DNA of 64,000 nucleotides from Bacillus pumilus (GTDB taxonomy: Bacteria; Bacillota; Bacilli; Bacillales; Bacillaceae). The stretch lies in NCBI RefSeq assembly GCF_024498355.1, contig NZ_CP101833.1:3019001-3083000 (forward strand), given 5' to 3'. The notes below the pieces were generated by a model. That model was not told the origin of the DNA and searched no databases. It was given only the letters and a program-made list of their open reading frames with translations. The stretch's first letter is position 1. Every line of letters begins with the position of its first letter. Both the position numbers and the translations under genes were made by a program. This document shows, piece by piece, positions 58,571 through 64,000 of this stretch.

Positions 58571-58936
58571 ATGAGTGCACCATCCAATCCAGTCAGCATT
58601 GTGAATCATGGCTGTCCTGTTTCGGTCACAACGAGTGTCATTGGAGGGAAATGGAAAGGAGTCATCCTTTATCATTTGACTTGCGGTCCAAAACGATACA
58701 ACGAATTACGCCGGCTTCTGCCAAGAATTTCGCAGCGTGTTCTCACGCTACAATTACGTGAGCTTGAACAGGACGGTGTTGTTCACAGAGAAGTCTATGA
58801 GGAGGTTCCCCCTCGTGTCGAATACTCACTGACTTCTCTTGGAGATACATTAAAGCCCATCATCTTCGCCATGCGTGAATGGGGCGAATCATACGGAAAA
58901 GAAACACGCACAAAAGAAAAAAGCTGCCATCTCTAG
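58571..58936 (+). CDS. HxlR/DUF24-family redox regulator
   Basis: A winged-helix HxlR protein of 121 residues with the family core [14 protein letters not shown] near 23 and [19 protein letters not shown] near 58. Cys15 in HGCPVS matches the redox-sensing N-terminal Cys of this group (YodB, CatR, HypR). The second HypR Cys (position 49 in B. subtilis) is replaced by Leu in RRLLPRISQ, but Cys38 ([10 protein letters not shown]) and a C-terminal Cys (KSCHL) exist. It probably controls the divergent nitroreductase. Confidence 0.9.
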   Translation: MSAPSNPVSIVNHGCPVSVTTSVIGGKWKGVILYHLTCGPKRYNELRRLLPRISQRVLTLQLRELEQDGVVHREVYEEVPPRVEYSLTSLGDTLKPIIFAMREWGESYGKETRTKEKSCHL

Positions 58937-58952
58937 CAGCTTTTTTTTAAGA
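58918..58952. terminator. Bidirectional terminator between the HxlR gene and minJ
   Basis: AAAAAAGCTGC and GCAGCTTTTTTT pair around CATCTCTA. The left arm encodes the last residues of the HxlR protein and the right T run reaches the minJ stop. Confidence 0.9.
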
Positions 58953-60134
58953 TGAAATCGCTGTTGGTTCTTGCTGTGGATCATCCTTCACAAACAGGAT
59001 GCCAAGCTGATGATGCTCTCCTTCGTAAGAAGCGCGTTTCTCAAACCTTGTCTGACCGTTTAAGCCAATGATCTCAAGCTTTGCCAGAGCACGGTTGGTT
59101 TGTAGAGCTTCATAAAATTCTGAAACCGTTTTGACTTCAATTCCATTTACCTTTGTAATGACTTCTCCGATCTCAAGCTTTAAATCAGCCGCAGGTGTAT
59201 TCGGAATGATTCCAAGCACCATCAGCCCTTGATTCCGCTTAGAGAAGTAGAACGGCGCAGCATTGTCATTGACCCTCTGCTTCCATGAAAGAAAGGCTCT
59301 TCCGACAATCGCTATCACAACAGCTCCCCAAGCTATAGGCTCAAACCAAATACTTGCAGCACCTAGTAAGGCAACAGCGAGTCCGAGCATAAGAATGCGA
59401 CGAGCCGTAATTTGAATACTGACAATTGGCAGCGATCCTTGAATCCGCTGGCCGAAGCCGATGATATAGGGAATCAAAATAAATGAAAAGCTTTGATCAT
59501 GCACTTGAAGCACCGGCCACCATGGCAGGGAAGAAGTCAATTCACCTGCCGGCATCAGCAAAACAAGCGGTAAAAGCCACAGACGGTTTGCCCGCTGCTG
59601 ACCAATCAAAAGTCCTCTCGCACTCATCACCATTGCAGGCGATGTACGTAAATGCGCCGTTCGGTATGCTAGAATCCCCTCGGTCATTAATAGGAGCCCT
59701 AGCAGAATGACAACGGCTGATGCATTCATCATTGAGAGCTGCGGAAGCCAAGAATGGCTCACTTGGAAATACATCAGTCCAAGTGCCGCAATAAAACTGA
59801 AACCGAGTGTGTATGCAGACGAAAGCGCACTCGCCTTAAAGAATAAAGAGAATACGATGGTCATTGCTGCAATCAGCACGATGAATCCAGGCGGGAGGGC
59901 AATCCCTAAGCCTACTGAAATGACGGATAGACAAACTCCTAAAACCCATCCCTTTGAATATGTAAATTTAAGCTCATCGTAAACATCTTCTATTCTTGTT
60001 TGAAACGCTTTTCTCTCCCGCTTTACGCGGATGTAGCCATACAATAGACTGATTAATATCATGAAATAAAAAAGAGGATGAATTAAAAACAGACCGACCG
60101 CTTTTAATCCGGCTCCCATCCACTCCGAGCTCAT
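58947..60134 (-). CDS. minJ: Division topology factor MinJ
   Basis: MinJ bridges DivIVA and MinD to place the division-inhibiting Min system at poles and septa. It is a polytopic membrane protein (about 7-8 hydrophobic segments to residue 290) followed by a cytoplasmic PDZ domain near 300-385 (GLMVLGIIPNTPAADLKLEIGE). The 395 residues compare with 397 in B. subtilis. The gene order minJ-swrA-ctpB is also conserved, which supports the assignment. Confidence 0.92.
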   Translation of the reverse strand: MSSEWMGAGLKAVGLFLIHPLFYFMILISLLYGYIRVKRERKAFQTRIEDVYDELKFTYSKGWVLGVCLSVISVGLGIALPPGFIVLIAAMTIVFSLFFKASALSSAYTLGFSFIAALGLMYFQVSHSWLPQLSMMNASAVVILLGLLLMTEGILAYRTAHLRTSPAMVMSARGLLIGQQRANRLWLLPLVLLMPAGELTSSLPWWPVLQVHDQSFSFILIPYIIGFGQRIQGSLPIVSIQITARRILMLGLAVALLGAASIWFEPIAWGAVVIAIVGRAFLSWKQRVNDNAAPFYFSKRNQGLMVLGIIPNTPAADLKLEIGEVITKVNGIEVKTVSEFYEALQTNRALAKLEIIGLNGQTRFEKRASYEGEHHQLGILFVKDDPQQEPTAISS

Positions 60135-60202
60135 TATCGTTCACCGCCCAAGTCAAGCATTTTCTCTTATTCTATCAAATAAATCGATGCTTGACATCAG
60201 GT

Positions 60203-60556
60203 TTATTTCTCCTGATTCATCCAAAGTGTGACATTCGACAGTGAAAAATCTTTTAAATAGTGATTCACATCTACATCTAGTATGCCGCCGAGAAGCTGCA
60301 TCGACCTCTTGATGTCGGTTAAGTTTATACCAAGTCTCTTATGATTATCCATTAAATAATTGAAGTATATCTCAGCACAGTCTTCATCGATTTCGTCGAC
60401 TGATTCTACCGTTGTGTAATTGACCAAGTATCTGCTTAACAGCATGAGCAGACTTAATGCCTTTGTAGCGGAAAACGTCACATCTTTCGAACGACTCTTA
60501 AGTTCCTCTACCAACTCGTAATATTTTTTCTCTCTCACAATACTTGCCCTTTTCAA
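60203..60556 (-). CDS. swrA: Swarming and motility regulator SwrA (intact)
   Basis: SwrA, with DegU, activates the fla/che operon and is turned over by LonA with SmiA at surfaces. The 117-residue sequence is very close to the functional protein of undomesticated B. subtilis (MKRASIVREKKYYELVE, ITLTDIKRSM-like INLTDIKRSM, VDVNHYLKDFSLSNVTLW). The translation start is TTG 60556 with GGGGG 7 bases upstream. The A-run early in the gene is A6 and the frame is open, unlike the frameshifted laboratory strain 168 allele. Confidence 0.95.
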   Translation of the reverse strand: MKRASIVREKKYYELVEELKSRSKDVTFSATKALSLLMLLSRYLVNYTTVESVDEIDEDCAEIYFNYLMDNHKRLGINLTDIKRSMQLLGGILDVDVNHYLKDFSLSNVTLWMNQEK

Positions 60557-60626
60557 TTGTGTACCCCCATTTACTAGTTCTTTTAAGAAAAGCGCAAACC
60601 TCGGTACAGCTTAAAGCTCAAGCTGA

Positions 60627-60651
60627 ATATCCGCAAAAAATAAAATATTTA
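60627..60651 (-). promoter_or_regulatory. Possible SigD promoter of swrA (proximal)
   Basis: On the minus strand TAAA and GCGGATAT resemble the flagellar SigD consensus (TAAA, GCCGATAT), but the spacer is 13 bases rather than about 15. B. subtilis swrA is also read from both SigA and SigD promoters. Confidence 0.45.
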
Positions 60652-60669
60652 AAATGAGTGCTACTTTTT

Positions 60670-60698
60670 ATTGTAAGAATTATTTATGTAACATACAA
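60670..60698 (-). promoter_or_regulatory. SigA promoter of swrA (distal)
   Basis: On the minus strand TTGTAT and TACAAT are 17 bases apart, about 110 bases upstream of the TTG start. Confidence 0.7.
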
Positions 60699-60872
60699 CT
60701 TTCAAAAGTTTCATTTTCATGACATGTTTAAATCAACAGAAAGTCTCTTATATAAATATGTTATCGGGTAAAATCGAAGGAATGTTATGTTTTTTGTAAA
60801 ATAAATGAACATATTTCTCGATATAATATATTTTTAAGAATAAATTATTACATGTTCGTGACACTTATGAAC

Positions 60873-60905
60873 CAAAAAAAAGAGGCTTTTATTCGCCTCT
60901 TTATT
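60873..60905 (-). terminator. Terminator of ctpB
   Basis: On the minus strand AAAGAGGC and GCCTCTTT pair around GAATAAAA and are followed by a T run. It begins within a few bases of the ctpB stop. Confidence 0.88.
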
Positions 60906-62349
60906 TTTTAAGATATAGTGCTTTTAGTGCAGTCTGCAGCTGGAGATCATTTTTTTCGTAGGATTTTACTTCATCCACCATTTTGTTCATCATTTTCGCT
61001 GTCTTCAAATCAATAACACCTGACTTTTCCAAATTATATGTGCTTTGGAAGGCAAGTACGGCTTTTTTCGTTTCTTCATCAAAGTATCCATCTACTCTGC
61101 CAGGATCAAATGACAACCCTTTTAACAGCGTCTGTGCTTGTCTAACTTCTTCGTTGTTCATATCAAGCTGAAGCGGTTCTTTTAGCTGTAGCGGGCCGGC
61201 AGTAAAGTAATCTGGCTGATGAATCGCAATAGTGGGCACGACACCTTTTTTGTGAATCCAATTCCCTTTTGGTGTCAGCCATTTATACAGCGTTAATTTA
61301 ATATTACTTCCATCTCCCATTGGAACCGCCTGCTGCACAGTTCCTTTCCCAAAGGAGACATCACCAACCACTTCATACTTTCCGGCTTCTTTCATTGCAC
61401 CAGCAAGTATCTCAGAAGCAGATGCACTGCCTTTATCAATTAAGACGTTGACCGGGTAAGGTTTCTGTTCTTTCCGTTTTGAAAAATATCGTTTTCGGTC
61501 GCCGTTCCGTTCTGCGATTTGAATATATGGCTGATCCTTCGTAATAAAATGCTTCAAAATATCTTCTACACTTTGTAGATAGCCGCCAGGGTTTCCTCTC
61601 ACATCCAACACAAGACCCTCCATGCCCTTTTTCTCGAGCTTATCCAGGCTTGACGTGAAATCCTTCGCAGTGTCTTCAGAAAAGCTAGAAATCGCAATAT
61701 AGCCCGTTTTATGACCATTTACCTCTTTCATAGAGGAAGTCACTGTTTCAAGCGGGATTTCTTCTCGTTTGATATGGAATGTTAAATCTTTTTCAATCCC
61801 GTTTCGTCTGATTTTCAAGGCGACAGACGTTCCTTTTTTTCCTCGTATTTTCAGCACAGCATCGTTTAAGCTTTTTTCTTTCATCGGCTCACCATCAATA
61901 CTGATGATTTCATCTTTCGGCTTAAGACCTGCTTTGGCTGCAGGGGATTTTTTAAAGGCAGAGACGATAATGATCTTTCCTTCATCCATCCCTACTTCTG
62001 CCCCAATTCCCTCAAAGGAGGAATCAAGCGAATCAGAAAATTGTTTTGCAGTTTGCTTGTCCATGTATACTGAATACGGATCATTTAAAGTTGAAAGCAT
62101 CCCTTGAATGGCGCCTTCAAGCAGCTTTTGGCGATCCACTTCCTCTACATATTCATTTGAAATGAGGTCATAGGCTTTCTCGATTTTCTCCATTCCATTT
62201 TCTTTCGCCCGATCACTTGATTGAGCTTGTCCAGCCATTGCAGAAGCTGCTTTCGGTGACTCCGCATGAGTCCCCTCTTTATGCGTGATCACCCCTGCAC
62301 TCATTAATAGAACGACACTTACCATAATAGATGCGATTTGTTTTTTCAT
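60901..62349 (-). CDS. ctpB: Carboxy-terminal processing protease CtpB
   Basis: An S41 PDZ-protease. In B. subtilis, forespore-made CtpB helps activate the sigma-K checkpoint by cutting SpoIVFA in the intermembrane space. It has a signal peptide (about 1-28), a PDZ domain near 95-180 (GIGAEVGMDEGKIIIVSAFKKSPA), and a Ser-Lys catalytic pair with Ser near 309 in GSASASEILAGAM and Lys near 334 in FGKGTVQQ. A peptidoglycan-binding domain lies near 400-460. The 482 residues match. A GGAGG ribosome site is present. Confidence 0.95.
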   Translation of the reverse strand: MKKQIASIMVSVVLLMSAGVITHKEGTHAESPKAASAMAGQAQSSDRAKENGMEKIEKAYDLISNEYVEEVDRQKLLEGAIQGMLSTLNDPYSVYMDKQTAKQFSDSLDSSFEGIGAEVGMDEGKIIIVSAFKKSPAAKAGLKPKDEIISIDGEPMKEKSLNDAVLKIRGKKGTSVALKIRRNGIEKDLTFHIKREEIPLETVTSSMKEVNGHKTGYIAISSFSEDTAKDFTSSLDKLEKKGMEGLVLDVRGNPGGYLQSVEDILKHFITKDQPYIQIAERNGDRKRYFSKRKEQKPYPVNVLIDKGSASASEILAGAMKEAGKYEVVGDVSFGKGTVQQAVPMGDGSNIKLTLYKWLTPKGNWIHKKGVVPTIAIHQPDYFTAGPLQLKEPLQLDMNNEEVRQAQTLLKGLSFDPGRVDGYFDEETKKAVLAFQSTYNLEKSGVIDLKTAKMMNKMVDEVKSYEKNDLQLQTALKALYLKK

Positions 62350-62502
62350 ATTTGGCCTCCTTCTTCAACTCTTCCTGATGACCTGAGTTATTATATGCCA
62401 GAAGAAGGGATTTCATGTAAGGACATTCTCCCGCGAAAGCTTGACTAATCATTTCATTAGGTGTAATTTTTATTTTGTTATGATCGAGAAGGAGTCTTTG
62501 CA

Positions 62503-63243
62503 ATGTATATTATATTAACTATGCTTTTTTTAGGAATTTTATTAGGATTTGTAGGAGCTGGCGGGGCTGGTTTTGTCATCGCATTGCTTACGTTAATATT
62601 TGATGTACCAATCCATACAGCACTAGGTACGTCTTTAGCCGCTATGGCATTTACGACATTATCAGGTGCTTACAGTCACTACCGGGAAGGAAATATTCAG
62701 CTCAAATCTGGTTTGATTGTCGGTGCTTTAGCTTGTATTGCATCTTTTGCGGGAGCAAAGGTTGCTCCTTTTATTCCAGAGGAAAGCTTGCACTATTTAA
62801 CAGCCGGTATGCTCTTTTTATCTGCTGTTTTTATGATGATCAAATTATTTGTCCTCAATGAAGAAGCAGAGCAGCAGCCGCTTTCTTCACGTCAGCTGCT
62901 GACAAGGGGCATCATTTTAGGACTTGTATCAGGTATGCTGTCAGGCATGTTCGGTATTGGGTCTGCCCCATTTATTCAAGTGGGACTTTTAATTTTGCTG
63001 AAGCTGTCTATTAGACAGGCTGTTGGCACGACCATGCTTGTCATTATTCCGATCTCCATTGGCGGTGGAATTGGTTATATTTCAGAGGGCTATGTTGATT
63101 TTATTTTGCTGATTCAAATCTTAATTGGAACAGTATTAGGGGCATTTATTGGCGCGAAATTCACACGACTTGCACCGAAGGTCTTATTGAAATCCGCTGT
63201 ACTGTTAACCCCTATTATTGCCGGGTTACTGCTGTTATTTTAA
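62503..63243 (+). CDS. TauE/SafE-family (TSUP) membrane permease
   Basis: A 246-residue permease with about 8 hydrophobic segments in two homologous halves. Paired family motifs are GFVGAGGAGFVIALL near 15 and GLVSGMLSGMFGIGSAPF near 147. The family exports sulfite, sulfoacetate or related anions, and the substrate here is unknown. AAGGAG precedes the ATG. It is transcribed opposite to ctpB and converges on the M23 peptidase gene. As far as I recall this gene is not in this position in B. subtilis 168. Confidence 0.88.
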   Translation: MYIILTMLFLGILLGFVGAGGAGFVIALLTLIFDVPIHTALGTSLAAMAFTTLSGAYSHYREGNIQLKSGLIVGALACIASFAGAKVAPFIPEESLHYLTAGMLFLSAVFMMIKLFVLNEEAEQQPLSSRQLLTRGIILGLVSGMLSGMFGIGSAPFIQVGLLILLKLSIRQAVGTTMLVIIPISIGGGIGYISEGYVDFILLIQILIGTVLGAFIGAKFTRLAPKVLLKSAVLLTPIIAGLLLLF

Positions 63244-63257
63244 TTTTATCTAGATTA

Positions 63258-63291
63258 AAAAAGCCGATAACATCACGTTATCGGCTTTTTG
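63258..63291. terminator. Bidirectional terminator between the TSUP permease and the M23 peptidase
   Basis: AAAAAGCCGATAAC and GTTATCGGCTTTTT pair perfectly around ATCAC. Confidence 0.93.
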
Positions 63292-64000
63292 TTAGCGGAT
63301 ATATTGCGCTGGATTGACTGCATTTGATTTTGCGCCATTCCATAATCCTTTATGAAGTTCAAAATGAAGATGCTGGCCATGCGATTGACCAGTGTTTCCC
63401 ATATACCCAAGGAATTGTCCTTGCTCGACTCTCTGCCCTGTTGAAACACTTCTTGTTGACAGATGGGCGTATACCGTTTGATACGTCTGTCCATTGATGT
63501 TGTGTGTAATAAATACAACATTCCCGTAGCTTGACGAGTAGCTTGAGTTCGTGACTGTTCCAGATGCTGCTGCAACGACAGAAACGGTGCCTTTTGCCGC
63601 AATATCTAATCCGTAATGATGTCCGCCAGAACGTCCACCAAAGCCTGATGAGAATCGGCCTGCAGCCGGCTTAATGAAGCCTGAGCTGCTTGCTGGTGTA
63701 TCTGACACTTGATCAGACCCGCCACTTGATGCAGGTGCATTTTTTTTAGCAGCGGCTTGCTGTGCTTTTTTAGCTTCTTCCTTTTGACGGCGTGCTTCCT
63801 CAGACTTCACAGCCGCTTTTTGATTCGCTAGAATTTCTTTTTCATTTTCAAGCTTGCCCAGTTCATCATGTGCATGTTCTTTTTCTTCCGATACATGACC
63901 AAGGACTTTTCCTTTTTCTTTTTGCTGTTTGGATAGGTCCTTTTTCAGGGCTTCAAGCTCTTTCAGTGATGTTTCAAGTCCACTTAGCTGATTATTTAGC
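63292..64000 (-). CDS. EnvC-like M23 (LytM) peptidase with coiled coil, partial at window edge
   Basis: The gene runs off the right edge, so its N-terminus is missing. The visible part has a charged coiled coil (residues encoded at 64000-63770, with LETSLKELEALKKDLS and ENEKEILANQKAA), a Ser/Ala linker, and a C-terminal LytM domain. Metal-binding residues are in HHYGLDIAA and HLHFEL. This is the EnvC layout, and such genes often neighbour ftsEX, which in B. subtilis lie beyond ctpB. It may be a wall hydrolase or hydrolase activator linked to FtsEX. Confidence 0.9.
   Translation of the reverse strand, partial: LNNQLSGLETSLKELEALKKDLSKQQKEKGKVLGHVSEEKEHAHDELGKLENEKEILANQKAAVKSEEARRQKEEAKKAQQAAAKKNAPASSGGSDQVSDTPASSSGFIKPAAGRFSSGFGGRSGGHHYGLDIAAKGTVSVVAAASGTVTNSSYSSSYGNVVFITHNINGQTYQTVYAHLSTRSVSTGQRVEQGQFLGYMGNTGQSHGQHLHFELHKGLWNGAKSNAVNPAQYIR

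Larger units (their letters stand above)
60557..60900. other. Intergenic region upstream of swrA
   Basis: This 344-base AT-rich region holds the swrA promoters (listed separately) and, at its right end, the ctpB terminator. No additional open frame with a ribosome site was seen. Confidence 0.6.

Overview
The window looks like chromosome of a Bacillus of the pumilus group (B. pumilus, B. safensis or B. altitudinis). Gene order follows the B. subtilis clpP-to-ctpB region almost gene for gene, and a secreted guanyl-specific RNase of the binase type, typical of B. pumilus relatives, sits inside it. No rRNA, CRISPR array or intact insertion sequence is visible.

Layout. 1-490: remains of a phage-type integrase beside a minus-strand tRNA-Arg(CCG). 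740-4714: clpP under a CtsR-type operator, then yvdD, yvdC, a SulP transporter and a beta-carbonic anhydrase; yvdD and the SulP gene carry single-base frameshifts. 5273-7121: a D-2-hydroxyacid dehydrogenase and binase. 7172-11558: yvcI-rapZ-glmR-whiA-crh-NAT operon. 11917-16488: trxB, the cell-wall endopeptidase cwlO and a TPR protein. 16619-23054: the histidine operon hisZGDBHAFI. 23288-25467: a C39-like exported protein and a YwnA/YwnB regulator-reductase pair. 25537-29436: hprK-lgt-yvoD-ppaX-yvoF. 29614-32273: nagA-nagB-nagR with a NagR-type operator. 32303-38277: a 1284-residue exported phosphoesterase and the yvlABCD envelope-stress operon with a SigW-type promoter. 38904-44311: uvrBA with an SOS box, and csbA. 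44594-49162: a rifampicin-phosphotransferase-like enzyme, TetR regulator and MFS exporter. 49438-55881: a beta-propeller lipoprotein, two-component system and two glycosyltransferases. 55930-57590: a leucine T-box controlling an amino acid permease. 57669-58936: nitroreductase and divergent HxlR regulator. 58947-64000: minJ, swrA, ctpB, a TauE/SafE permease and a partial M23 (EnvC-like) peptidase.

The least expected structure is a dispersed element of 142-175 bp present four times (near 6.3, 14.9, 24.2 and 38.8 kb). Every copy lies between two near-identical copies of a locus-specific intrinsic terminator, as if it had inserted into a terminator hairpin and duplicated it. The copies share imperfect terminal inverted repeats, an internal hairpin with a compensatory base-pair change, and one orientation regardless of neighbouring gene direction.

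Functionally the window links carbon control (HprK, PpaX, Crh, GlmR, RapZ), wall growth and division (CwlO, MinJ, an EnvC-like M23 protein, WhiA), motility (SwrA), proteolysis (ClpP, CtpB), DNA repair (UvrAB) and histidine and amino-sugar metabolism. Five single-base deletions, four in A-runs, cluster in the first 3.4 kb and may be assembly errors or true decay.
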